This document shows, one piece after another, positions 30,001 to 41,058 of a DNA stretch of 64,000 nt. The notes under the pieces are model-generated. The model had not been told where the DNA came from and did no database searches. It saw only the letters and a list, made by a program, of their open reading frames with translations. Numbering within the stretch: position 1 is the first letter of the stretch; every line of letters starts with the position of its first letter. The position numbers were made by a program, and so were the translations under genes. The DNA is from Theristus sp. LFF4_11 (lineage: Eukaryota; Nematoda; Chromadorea; Monhysterida; Xyalidae), in NCBI GenBank assembly GCA_030248135.1, contig JASANC010001673.1:1-64000 (forward strand), given 5' to 3'.

Positions 30001-32871
30001 GTGATTGCGCGCCTTTTTATAATTTGAAGCGATCCACTCTATTTTCGAAAAAAACCTGCGAGTTTTTGAGGAATAAACGGCTGGCCTGCTAAATCATTTG
30101 GACAACACCCAATACAATCTCTGGGAGCCGTTTCTACGGATTGAGAATGAGACCAAAAAAACGCAAGTTGCAAAAACTACACGGGCTTCTCATGAAACAA
30201 ACGACTCGAACCAACCAGACACCACCGGCCCCCATGTGCTTGCGTGCGTAAATTGCCGACAGACCGAACTTCTCCTGAGAAATAAAACAGTGTCGATTAT
30301 TGACGCCAACGCGTTAAAGTGACAAAGCGACAACTAATCAATCACACGGCATCCAGATATCCAATGTTGAAGTTTCTGCAAAAACACGTGAAAACGCCAT
30401 CATTTCATTTTGTGCAAAGGTACGCACATAAACACGACACTTGAAAAATGGCGACCCGAATTTAGAAATCATGGGGATGGGGCTTTCGCTTTTAAAAAGT
30501 ACGTTTACGACACGGTTTGTCTGTTTATAAACACATCATTTAGAACAATCAATGTTTTTTGTTGATTGTTTTTTGTGGTAGCGATAAATTGTCGTGTTCA
30601 AGTCATCAAGTGGCTACACCCGCGATGGAACACCCTTTTCTGTCATGAATACAACGAAAAATGGCGGGGCTTCGAAAAATTGCACCAGCGCCCGAGCGAC
30701 GAAAAAATGGCGTTTTCGCAATAAACGAGCGAAAATTCCGCGCACCGAATAAAACGCCGGATGCGCGCGACGTTTCACGAGTTTCTGTCGATCTTTGTCC
30801 GCTTTCTCGATCGCGGCCAGTTTGCGATAAAAGTCAAGCGCGTTGTTCAGCTGAAAAACGAAAAGAAGACAAGATATTCGATTATCGACACAGAAGAACC
30901 TGACCATGACACAGAAAACATCGTTTCTGTACTTATTTTCAACAGCAGGTTTCGGAAAATGGCTGACACAAGGGGCTAGAGGTGATTTCATGATACGAGT
31001 GTATTGAATGAACCACATTCGCATATCCCAAAAACAGAGCCGTCGACTAAATACATTTCGCAATATTCATCCGAATAAATCCAGCAAAAACGAAAACACT
31101 TTCCGTTCTGTTTCCAGAAACGGGAAATAATAACAAAAAACAGCTCGTCTCTCAAAGATTTCAAAAAAGTTTTTTTCCACGATAATAGAAAAAAAACCAA
31201 GAAAACAAAGAGGACGAACGTGTTGCTCGGAAGGCACGGGCGCCTCCGGCCACCCTGTGGTGTTTGCCTGCGTCTGATCGGCGATGTTCGCCTGGCGGGA
31301 CGTCCAGAAGCAATACGAACAGTACAGGTAGTAGGCCTTGCTCGTCTTGCCAATCGCGCCCATCGTGTTGTCGAGGCTCGCCTAAACGCGCATTCATGAA
31401 GCAGTATTTAGTGACGCGTAGCTGTGTTAAGACATAGCTGCGCGGTCATTAAATACTGCTTCATGAATGCCCCACTTAAGATTGTGCGTGTGCACACACG
31501 AATTATGACTCTACCGTCTTCACAGTTCGAACAAATAAACGGTGATTTTAGGCGATGTTTTTAGCGACGGCTAACCTAGAAAAGCGTACAGAACGCCGTC
31601 GAGTAGGGCGCCCATCGAGTTTTCTCTGTCATTGAGTGCCTAAGCACTTTTCGGCGGGGCTCGATCCCCCGAACGCACAGACAAGAGTCTAACGCGCTGC
31701 CACCCAGGTCACGAGGGTGACATCACTGTGTCGTGTTTATCAATTGAGCCATAAATCAGCGCGCTGCGGCGAACTTTCAGCGGACCCACATTTTAATGGA
31801 GTACCCGAATGGTAATATGTCCCTCTTGAACCAAACAAACTCAACTGGGTTGGCACATGGTGAATGAAAACCGGAAACGGCACGACTGAAAACCGTTTCA
31901 CCAAAATCGCTTTAAAAAAACTTCTTTCTTCTTTCGTAATCCCATTGCCAAACCTGCTGCAGTCCGGCGTGCTCGGGCGGCAGCAGCGTCGTCGCGCGCA
32001 ACACCACCGACGACTCGCACACGGGACACTCGAGGCAGGCGCGACAGCGATTCTTGTAGCCGCGTGCCTCTGCGGCTGGCATCGTCTCGAGGCAGTGCGC
32101 ACAGTAGCAGCTATCGATCTGTGCAAAGAAACACGCAGGTGAACTTCAAGTGAAACTCGTTGTTTGTTGCCGGTTTCGATAGGTATAGTCGAGTTCTAAG
32201 GCTATAGGATCTGGGATGTCAATCAATCAGCTGTTTGGTTTCGTGATCACGTGATGCACGCTTTCTTTCAGAGGGCATAACGCCTGCACACGGAAAGCAC
32301 GCTCAAGTGTCATTCATTGTCACTCAAGTGTTCACCAACAATTTCAGCAGACAGCCAATAATTTAGAGTTCGACCGAGTTTGGATGCATGCGTTTTTTGT
32401 GCGTCAGATTGATCCTGATGAAATAAACCAACATCTACTGGCATTTCGGCCAACGCTAACTGCTGTTTGTCGACCAAAATCAATCCAGTATGTCGCCGCG
32501 CCAGGCCTGAGCCCGAGCGAAATCGCAAACCCACTGTGCCTCGTCCGCTGAGACACGCACAACACAACAAAAGCAAAAACAAAACAAAAAACAAAACAAA
32601 GCAAAAAAAAAACAAAAACAAAAACAAAATTCATGTCAAAACAGTGATTTTAATATGGTAATTCTGGTGCCAAAAAAATAGACAAACAAAACCCGCGCCG
32701 CCTACGAGGGCGGAATCCGAAAACAAACAAAAACAGACGAACCTCGTGGTTCAAACACTGGCTGCATCGAAAACAGTGACAGTGTCGATCGAAATACAAC
32801 TTCGCCAGCGGCTCCCATTTGCCGCAATTGCAACGATACGTGACGCGCTCAATTTGCAGCAAGTCCGCCAT
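27003..32871 (-). CDS. DCTN4: Dynactin subunit 4 (p62), 12 exons
   Basis: Exons in transcription order: 32743-32871, 31954-32118, 31220-31381, 30746-30850, 30216-30274, 29596-29696, 29141-29250, 28650-28778, 28082-28171, 27691-27803, 27499-27586 and 27003-27125. They join in phase to 457 residues; human DCTN4 has 460. DCTN4 lies in the pointed-end complex of dynactin, the dynein cofactor. The zinc-binding N-terminal part is clear (YRCNCGKWEPLAKLYFDRHC, IDSCYCAHCLETMPAAEARG, YYLYCSYCFWTSRQANIADQ). Further conserved blocks are LNNALDFYRKLAAIEKADKD, TLQQRFRQLA, RRSLRCKECEHNLCKAEFNP, LVLTIQNLSAHLMHVTLLDD and HKIGVKCLVTP. The protein ends THWYTQQVRLNLGRM. Two junctions are less certain: the donor of exon 5 (30216) and of exon 9 (28082 or 28076). 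The exon 3 acceptor lies at the edge of a hairpin MITE. It is head-to-head with TMA7, with 304 bp between the start codons. Confidence 0.93.
31382..31479. mobile_element. Hairpin MITE abutting DCTN4 exon 3
   Basis: The arms GCGCATTCATGAAGCAGTAT and ATACTGCTTCATGAATGCCC are inverted, around GTGACGCGTAGCTGTGTTAA. On the DCTN4 strand its end reads GAATGCGCGTTTAG directly before exon 3, so the last bases of the element and the first base beyond it provide the AG acceptor. Confidence 0.8.
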
Positions 32872-33057
32872 TATTTTCTTTAAGTTCAGATTTTTATTTG
32901 ACCAACGAAGAGTTTCAGTTGACTCTGGTGGAGCGTTGAGTTGAGGAATAAATTGTTTCAATCAATCAAACCCTAAATTAAAAAGAAATCTTCTATGCCG
33001 TGGTGCCGTCCCGTTTTCAAACAATCAAACCAAACCCTAAAATAAAAAAATCTATCA

Positions 33058-33082
33058 CGTTCCGTTCCGTTCCGTTCCGTTC
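33058..33082. repeat. TTCCG pentamer repeat upstream of TMA7
   Basis: About five tandem copies of TTCCG (GTTCCGTTCCGTTCCG) lie about 100 bp before the TMA7 start codon, in the DCTN4/TMA7 divergent promoter interval. Whether it has a regulatory role cannot be seen. Confidence 0.6.
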
Positions 33083-33175
33083 ATTTCGTTCTTTCCGGGT
33101 AAACGTATACGTCGTCACGTCCGTATCCGCCGACGCCGCGTTTCCCTGGAAGAAAATCGAAAACCGTTGCTTAGA

Positions 33176-34448
33176 ATGTCCGGAAGGGAAGGTTGGTTGC
33201 ATTAGAATTTATGCTTCATCAAAGTTGTTTGTTGATTTTTCACATTTTTTGCTCTGCTCTCACAGGTGGCAAGAAAAAGCCGCTCAAACAGCCGAAGAAA
33301 GGAGACAAATTGGAAACCGAGGTACGTAAAAAAAGAAGATAATGAAGCTTCATTCGAACGTCTTGCTCTTGGCTCAAAATACTTTGAACTTTGAACTTTT
33401 TATCAAAACAAGTTTGTGACGTTGCATAAAGCAACTAAAAGGTTTTCAAAAAAACAATGTCAATCACGAAAACTGTCACACACGACGAAACATTAACAAA
33501 TAAAATAACTAGCGATAATCAAACTCATGACTGCCTGATCAAAACTGTTGAAAACAAAACAAATTATCCACTTCATCGACGATACGAATTCAAATTACCT
33601 CACAATCTCAGTGCACAAGACGAAACTCGACTGGCTTCTGAAGTTTCTGACGTATTAACAAAAGAAATCTTGAAAGAACACAAAACGATTAGCAACGGAA
33701 CACCACAAGCATTTTCCGACCACAAGCAGGGCAATGTTGGCAAGTTTAGAAAAAGTTGAAATGAAAGGGGACATTGAACACAATGTAATTGTTTGTTTTT
33801 TTGTTTGTTTTTTGAAGAGAGAATTTTTAAGACAAAACTAAAAAAATGAAAACGGCTGAATTCAACATTTTTCACTCCAGGAAGATGCTGAATTCAAGAA
33901 GAAACAACAGGCGGAAGCGAAGGCAATGAAGGAAATGGCAGCCAAAGCGTCACAGAAAGGACCAATGGGTGAGTCGTGTCCGCGCGCGTACAACTGGTGC
34001 TCGCAACATACTTGAGCGGCATTCATGAATCAGTGTTTGGTCACCGAGTAGCGATGTTTTAACACAACTACGCGTCACGAATGCCGCTTTGGTGTTTGTT
34101 TATATACTAATTCGATCATCAATTCGAATCTTTTTTGGAATCAGTCACAACTTCTTTCACGTGGACATGTGTGTTCCATCAGCAGTTGCTAAAAAGGGAT
34201 TGCATGAAAAAAAGTTTTTTGATAAAAAGATAAACTTTTAAGGAACGCTAGCAAAGACATCACGATTATCGAGGGAGAATTTTTTAAAATATGTGAATGA
34301 GACTGCTCTCTCATGTTCATATTCGCTATGCAGTGCCTTTTGTATTTGTTCGCTGTTGAACTTCCAATGAGAATTCAATATTATTACGTGGGTAAGCTTG
34401 TTTTTTTCGTCAGGTGGCAGCGGCATCAAGAAATCGGGCAAAAAATGA
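33176..34448 (+). CDS. TMA7: Translation machinery-associated protein 7, four exons
   Basis: Exons 33176-33191 (only 16 bases), 33266-33321, 33881-33968 and 34414-34448 give exactly 64 residues, the same length as human TMA7. The sequence starts MSGREGGKKKPLKQPKKGD, continues EEDAEFKKKQQAEAKAMKEM and ends GGSGIKKSGKK, matching the family almost residue for residue. TMA7 is a small, basic, ribosome-associated protein known from yeast proteomics; its exact role in translation is not settled. Intron phases are 1, 0, 1. A hairpin MITE (34012-34090) sits in intron 3. A paralogue with the same layout follows at 36438. Confidence 0.95.
34012..34090. mobile_element. Hairpin MITE in TMA7 intron 3
   Basis: Ends GAGCGGCATTCATGAATCAG and GTCACGAATGCCGCTTT are inverted, with the family core AGTAGCGATG and ACACAACTACGCGTCA. 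Same family as 25139-25230. Confidence 0.75.
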
Positions 34449-36437
34449 CGGACGACGTTTAAAAAAACCGACGTTTCCACCTGTGTTTTGCCACTGACGC
34501 TTTCACATTTGCACTTGACTTGTTTGATTTTGTTTTTGTAAGGGCTCATTTGTAAGCGACATTGTGAATCTACACAGTAAAAAACGCTTGTTAAAACGCT
34601 CAACACTGATTGGCTGCCTGCCTGATATGCTGCGCTGATTCGTCGTGAAGTCTTAAGTCTGAAATCCATGAATTTATATAACATGCAGAAAGAAACAGGG
34701 CGCGCGTTGTGTAATAACGGCATTTGTGCCTGTGTGTTTGTCTGCGATCGTTCAACGTCACGTGTCTTGTTTCTCTGGACAAGGACTTCACGGCCAATCA
34801 GCTGGCGGGATTTTGATTTTGCTGATGATTTGCTGCATTGCAATTCATTTCGTTTTCGATGCGATCCAATTGATTTTCTTGATCGTTGTAAAGTTTTTGT
34901 TATCGTCACTTCACTGGTATCGGTTCGGATTCGATTTCGTTTCATTTGTTTTCCTCGAATGAAAAAAAAACGCAAATTCTGATTATTCGCTGCATGAATT
35001 CCAAAAAAATAGCCAATAATCGCTCTTCACGAGAAGCAGACGAGTGTGACAGTTTCGTGTTCACATTTTCTCGGTTCTTTTGTGGCGTCGTGGCTTCAGC
35101 TTGTTGATTTGTTGACTGCAATCGAGTTGCGCGCTGATTGGCTGATTAATTGTGTGATTGCAGAAAAACTAAAAAAAACCGTGTTTTCATCATCCAAAAA
35201 ATTGAGTCTTGCGCACTGATTGGCTGCATTGCGCTGGCAGCAGAAGAAAAACAGCCGATCAGCGAGTTGCGGACGGTGCTGGAGCAGATTGCATTTTTTT
35301 CGATGAAGGTTTTTTTAATCATTGCTGTGCTGGTGATCACAAAACCAAAACCGAAACGAGTCTATGGTGATGATTGGAAGTCGACCAGTTTCCGATGAGT
35401 GTGGTATCGTGGTGGAATTTCGGTTAGTTATCGCCTTTGTATCTTGTGATAATGATGATCCTCGAAGCAGCAGGCAGCTGTGCTGAAGCATAGCTACTGC
35501 GCAGCATTAAGTATGCTTCGTGAAAGCCCCTTTTGTTATTTCACACCCAAGTTGGTGCATGACGAAGGGCAGCTCAGTTTTTCTAAGCTGCATGTGGAAA
35601 TGTGCTAGCGTTAAATAGAGTAATTTAAAAGCCACGCAAGCAATCGACTGATTTGGCTCTTGTTGCATCTGAACTCGATTAGTTGATTGGTTTTACCAGC
35701 TCGATGCAGCCAATCAGCACACCAGCATGTTTTGCTATTCTGACTGCATTTTTTTGTGGCCTCTTTGGCGTCGTTTGCCCTGAAAACCTGCGCAGCTGTT
35801 TTCATGTATGATCATGTGCTTGTGTGGGAAACGACAAACCACAGACGCGTTGAAGTTTATATCGCTACCAGCGCTATTTCGCTTGTGCACTTGTTGCGCG
35901 TGTGTGTCGGGAAAATCCGGTTTTTACTCGATTGATTTCTGTCTTTTCGTAATATTCTTATCTCCCGTTCAAATTTCGTGCTCTCTTTCGTGTTTTGCCC
36001 GCGTACATTACTCAGAGGGCAGAGAGGCGAAATTTTCAAATAAAGCACCAAGCGAAGACCGAATAAAAACGCTGCAAAACCCGACAAGAGCGCGCGTGCG
36101 CATGTGATGTGTTGTTTATCGGTCCAATCCAACCCAGCACCCCGCCGCACAGAAACAAACCGGTTAAATCCGGTTATGAAAACACGCTGTTTGTGCTCCG
36201 CTGCGCAGCCGCCGTCGTTGGTCGTGAACCGGATTTTTCTGGTTTGTCGGCCGCGGGTATATAAGCGATTTCTCGCTTTATTCTCCAGTCTCTCGTTCAT
36301 TCGCGTTGATCTGAATTTTCTCCGGCTCGCTTCAGTGGTCCGCTCTTGACGCCGTGACCTGACGTGACCTGTGCTCGCGCTCTTGTGTTTTGTGACTTTT
36401 TTGTCTCGAAACCAGAAAACTTCACCTCAAGTGAATC
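34449..36437. other. Intergenic region between TMA7 and its paralogue
   Basis: No supported gene. It contains many CTGATTGGCTG/CAGCCAATCAG motifs (34608, 34796, 35128, 35218, 35698), a diverged hairpin MITE remnant at 35470-35532, and the putative promoter of the next gene. The long reverse ORF at 34238-34975 crosses these repeats and shows no recognisable domain. Confidence 0.5.
36258..36264 (+). promoter_or_regulatory. TATA box candidate for the TMA7-like gene
   Basis: TATATAA in the context GCGGGTATATAAGCGATT lies 174 bp before the ATG at 36438. It is followed about 30 bp later by pyrimidine-rich TTCTCCAGTCTCTCGTTC, which could be the transcript start and 5' UTR. Confidence 0.5.
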
Positions 36438-37498
36438 ATGCCGGGTGGTGACGGTTAGTTTGTGGTTGGACGGTTTTTTTCTTTGTCATTTGTGATGAGT
36501 ACAGAAGAGTTCTGTTTTTTGTTTTGTTGGTTTTTTGAAGTTGTGAAAGTCTTCGCTAAGCACTGAAATTGTTAAACTGACGCTGAAGCGGCATTCATGT
36601 AGCAGTATTTAATGACGCTCAGGCTTATCTACAGATACGTGGTCACTAGATACTTCATGAATGCCGCTTGACATTTTGCGACTTTTGCCTTGTTGTGTTT
36701 GCAAATAATCCTCCCTGTCAGTATGTTTTGAAATAAAATTATGTGGTTTTATAACATCTTTTTCAATATTGCAGCTACCAAGAAAGTCCCGCAGGCGAAG
36801 AAACCCGAGGTAAGGAACATTCGACTGTTTTTTCTTCTTTTCTTGGTTTGTCTTTTCCATCTGATTTTTGCTTTGTGGATATGATGAAGTTGCGCGCAGC
36901 AGACCCAAGAACAAGCTCGAAGTTGCCAGTGTTCTGAAGACAGTGCATTCTGTTTAACAGAGTGCTGTTGCTTTGTTCTGAACAAACACAGGCGCTGTTG
37001 TAATATTGTGATGTGTGCAGTCTGTCTCTGCTGCACTTTGCATATCCATGTTCGTGCATGTGCAACATCACTGTGTTACAAAACACCAAGTGCATTGTCT
37101 TCAGTCCAGGCATTTCAGCAGTGTTGGAAAAAAAAAATTTTCAGGAAGAGGCGCCAAAGAAAGCCCCGGCCGACAAGGCTCCCGCAAAGAAAGCGCCGGT
37201 TGCGAAACCAGCGGGTAAGCGTTGAGTTTGGTTTGCAAATTAGCCAGGCCGCCGACTACAGCCTATCTCGCTAATATCTCAACTAGCTGATTGGTTGGCC
37301 ATGAGCAATTCTCTGCACTGATTGGTTGGTCATGACGTCATGTTGCAATTATATATTATCCAGATGGACTGTATAGTGTGAAAAACAGCACCGTCGCTCT
37401 TTGCTGATGGTTTTCTGATGTATTTTTTTAACTTTGATAAGCTGTTTGTTCGTTTTGCAGGTGGTGCCGGTGGCCCCAAGAAAGCGGGCAAGAAATAG
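36438..37498 (+). CDS. TMA7-like paralogue, lysine/alanine/proline-rich, four exons
   Basis: Exons 36438-36453, 36775-36809, 37145-37214 and 37461-37498 give a 52-residue protein. It begins MPGGDATKKVPQAKKPE, has the middle APKKAPADKAPAKKAPVAKP and ends GGAGGPKKAGKK. Exon 1 is 16 bases, as in TMA7, the three introns have the same phases (1, 0, 1), exon 3 starts with two acidic residues in both, and the C-termini (GGSGIKKSGKK and GGAGGPKKAGKK) align. I infer a tandem duplicate of TMA7 whose central region has turned into a K/A/P repeat resembling histone H1 tails. Its function is unknown. The intron positions carry good GT/AG sites (GAG/GTAAGG, CGG/GTAAGC, TTTTGCAG). A TATA-like box is present, and a hairpin MITE lies in intron 1. 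Confidence 0.82.
36586..36669. mobile_element. Hairpin MITE in intron 1 of the TMA7-like gene
   Basis: GAAGCGGCATTCATGTAGCA at the left and TACTTCATGAATGCCGCTT at the right are inverted, around TTTAATGACGCTCAGGCTTA. Same family as 25139-25230. Confidence 0.8.
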
Positions 37499-38535
37499 CG
37501 GCGTCTGGTTCGGTTTTGCGCAGCCCGACAACGCACCTCTGCTGGACTGTATCTCTGCTTTACGCCACGGCGACGGTCTTCTTTGGAAATTTGTGGACAC
37601 TTTTCTTGGATTTCGTTTCGTTCCGTTTCGATTTCTGTGTTTTGTTTTTTTGTGTATTCTGTTTGCGTCCGAGCAACGGAATGGTGGCCGCTATTTTCCA
37701 TTACAAACAGTGTAGCGAGTAACGCTGTTTTCTGCGTGTGCTGATTGGTGGAATTTGATGCAGTGACGTGCTGGTTTTTGTCGTGTAAAGTCCAAGCCTG
37801 AAGACTGGACACTTTCCAGTCTTGAAAAAATACGTTTGAACGCAACTGTTTGGTCTTCAGACAAGGACTTCTATAATTCATTCTTATCGTTCTGTCTTTT
37901 TTGACATTCGATCCGAAATTTATTTAAGTGTGGTATTTGTTTATTATTATCGTTTGGCTCTTTTATGTCACCACGTGATCATGGTCTCAGTTAAGAATCA
38001 CAACTATTCCACATTATTTCGAGTAACCTGTAAATAGTTTCGCTTGAAAATAAAAACTCATTAATTCAGTTTTGATTTGTGTTGCGAATTCGTAAAAGAT
38101 AAACGATGTTTATTTACACTTGTCACTTACAGGATACAGCGCATGCGAAACTTTGAATCACAGTTAGAAGAGCGCATGTATGATTGGATTTGGTTGAAAT
38201 CAAACACCCAATTTGCGGCCAATTTTTTTTGTTGCCCCAGCTCTATTTTTGCTTCCATTCGCGTGCTCTGTGTTCTGCAAGAAAAAAGTGACAGGTTACA
38301 CAAGCATACGGCAGTGAATCGCTGATATCGATGTGGCAGTAAACAGGAGTGTTCACACTTCCCTCGCTCGCCAACACTATTTTTCGAGGTTCTGTAAGAT
38401 TGTATCTACAGGAACAAGTGATATCACAACAATACTTTTGTAAACAGCTGATTGGTTTCGATTATACAACGTAACGGCAAGTTCGCGCCACTGTTTGGTC
38501 AATCAATTTGGCGAAATTGGCGAAAAAAATTCGCA
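37499..38535. other. Intergenic region between the TMA7-like gene and RAMAC
   Basis: No gene is supported. It holds the presumptive 3' UTR of the TMA7-like gene and AATAAA signals (38047). A dispersed repeat at 38263-38308 (CGTGCTCTGTGTTCTGCAAG, then GTGACAGGTT) recurs at 41780, 45640, 53785 and 53943. Confidence 0.5.
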
Positions 38536-40382
38536 ATGTCAACTGTCTCTGGCGAAGGTGATCTGAATGCAGCCAGCTCTTCAGATGGTAGGTGTGGAAA
38601 TGCTGATTTTCCAATTTAACGGGTCATTTGTGTTTCGCCAATTCGAACAGATTACCCCAACCCTATGAAATCAGGGCCCACTGTGGCACAAACATGAAAC
38701 AACAGGTCACAATTCCTTGCGGTCAAACCGTAAAACATTTGAATTTGTGTTTTTTGACTTCTGAATCTGGCATGCTGATTGGCTGCCATCGTACTGGTTG
38801 GACCAATTCAGGAGCAGTTACGAATTTACAAACTGATTAGTTCGACTGTTGTAGCGCAATTGATGGTGAAAGAACATATTGATAGGAAATTCTCGAAGCG
38901 ATGAACATGGGCGAACCCACACGCATTCTCTATTTGCGTTCCCTTGCGGATCAGGCGTTTGCATGAAATCGTGCCAAGACATGAAAATAAGACAGGTAGA
39001 AAGCTTTGAAACAAAAACCGAATTGGGTTGAATCGCAAAAGGGGGTTTTCGCAGTTGACCACAACTTACTTTTGTCTGTTTCTTTTTGTCAGGAACATCC
39101 GGTGAAATCGTAAATCCACGAAAACGAAAGTCTTCCGAATCTGTAAAAAAGTCTGAGCCAACCAGCTCCGGTATGCGTGATTTGTTTTGTATTTGTGTTT
39201 TTTCGGTCGTTTTTGCATAATTTCTCTGGCTATGGTGCTTTTTGAACGTTTTGTTTCAAATCGCACTTTCACAAGTTTTACAGTGCGTTTTTGTTCTTTC
39301 GTCCAACTCAAAACTCTTGATCCTTGACGGATACCAGAAAGCGTGCTTGCTTTCATTGTGAATTCAAGTTTGAAACGCAATAGAAAATCCGTTCGATTTT
39401 GTTAACGTCGTACTCGTGCTGGACGGACAGTTTTTTTGTTGCGCGAGTTTAGGAGCAGCTGCTGCCCTGCAGACCGTCACAACACTCGAAACTTGCACAG
39501 CAGCATTGAAAGTGAAAACACCAAATCGACTTCGATTTGTTGCAAAGCGATCAAAAAACTCCCGTTGAAACGACGTTTCTCCATTCCAATTCTTGATTTT
39601 GAACCAAAATTTTTCGTTTTTTTTCAGTCGGCGAAAGCGAACAAGCAGCGAGCGAAAAAGCAGCAACGGTCGACTCGAAATCTGAAGCGGTGGTGAATTT
39701 TGACGAGCTGTTCGCTGATCGCTACACGGAGCGTGACCCGATGTACAAAGACGCCATCGAAAAAGGTGACGACAAAGTTCAGTATTCGAAAGCCATTTTA
39801 TGCACGAACGACTGTACCCGGCACGTCACGTCACGTCACGTCACGTCATTCACGAATGCTGTTATGAACGAGCGTGTGTTCTAAAGCGTGACGTCAGAAA
39901 ACGTGACGTGCTGGATTGCTGTTTTGTGGTTCATGAATGAGACGTGACGTGTCGTGCGGGATAAATTGTGTGTGCATGAATTGGCTTTTTTACATCGTCA
40001 GAGCGCCATTTGTCGCCACTGACCGTTGTCACGTGCAAAGTGACAAGTTTGCTCGTTTGCGACTGAGCCCGCCTTGATGGAGAATACAAGGACTGCCTTA
40101 TTCACTCGGCCATACCGTACGCCTGACACGCTTTTCAAACTACAGACGTTTGATCTGCCGTCAGACAATCAAGGGTGCGTAAAGATATGGTATTATCGAA
40201 TTTCAGGAGCGATACCAGAGCAACAATTCATCTTTCCATGGTCGATCACACCAAAGCGTAACTTTGACTATTCAGCAAGGAGGTGGCAACGCGGGCGCGG
40301 GGGTAATAGAGGCGCCTCAAATTACGACCGTGACAACGCCCGGGATCGCGTTGTTTACCCGGGCCAAAATCGCCGGTACTGA
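38536..40382 (+). CDS. RAMAC: RNA guanine-7 methyltransferase-activating subunit (RAM) homologue
   Basis: Exons 38536-38587, 39093-39170, 39628-39765 and 40207-40382 join in phase to 147 residues. Residues about 65-81 (FDELFADRYTERDPMYK) match the RNMT-binding segment of human RAMAC (FEEMFASRFTENDKEYQ). The following part has PEQQFIFPWS and then an Arg/Gly/Asn/Tyr-rich tail (RRWQRGRGGNRGASNYDRDN), as in RAMAC, where the tail binds RNA. RAMAC binds and activates the mRNA cap methyltransferase RNMT in the nucleus. The N-terminal 60 residues (exons 1-2, with PRKRKS) are longer than in vertebrates and look disordered. All four introns' phases agree (1, 1, 1). The assignment rests on a short motif plus composition, so it is good but not certain. 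Confidence 0.75.
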
Positions 40383-41058
40383 CTGTTGCAGTTGCATTCC
40401 TTTTTTCGACATTCGTTTTTGTTCACTCACACACAGTTGTCATTGCTTTTGGTTGATAATTTGTTTGTGGCATTTCGTCGCTCTTAATTTCGAACATACA
40501 CAGAACTTGTGAGACAACAACTTGTGAACCATAAAAACATGCTTGAAAACGGAAACTGGCAGATTTTTTGAAAAAAATGCAACAAATAAGAAGTTTTTTG
40601 TTCAAATATGTCAACTGAGAAAGCTATGAAAAAAATCAGGAAGTAAACAAACGAATAGGCTTGCATTTCATTTGATTACGTCGGAAAATGGTACCGGCCA
40701 GCACCAACAAAATTGCCGCCAAAGACTAAAAAAAGTAGCTTGCATGAAAACCAATAACAAAAGCTGATACAAAAGCACCAAAAAAATGTCAGTGTTTATA
40801 TGCGAACGGAGTGGCTCACGGAATAAACGGCGTCACTTCGATCACGCCAACAAAAAAATAAAGTAAACACGAACAATCTCACAGTTTATAATCGGTGCAT
40901 GCATGATATCAATCAGAGTTGTCTGTTGACAGTCGAAACAGATCGCGCCGTTTTTTTTTTTATCGACACTGCGAAAATTATATATAAATAAATTCCAAGC
41001 GGTTCGTTTTCTTTTTTTTGATTCCCAAAGAAACAACTCCGTATTATTTTTGAAAATC
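40383..41058. other. Intergenic region between RAMAC and the DEG/ENaC gene
   Basis: No gene is supported. The run ATATATAAATAAATT at about 40980 is a possible TATA region about 80 bp before the channel start codon. Confidence 0.5.

Noticed and set aside
34238..34975. 245-codon reverse ORF between TMA7 and its paralogue
   Set aside because: It crosses the TMA7 stop region and several CAGCCAATCAG-type repeats, and shows no recognisable domain or splice logic.
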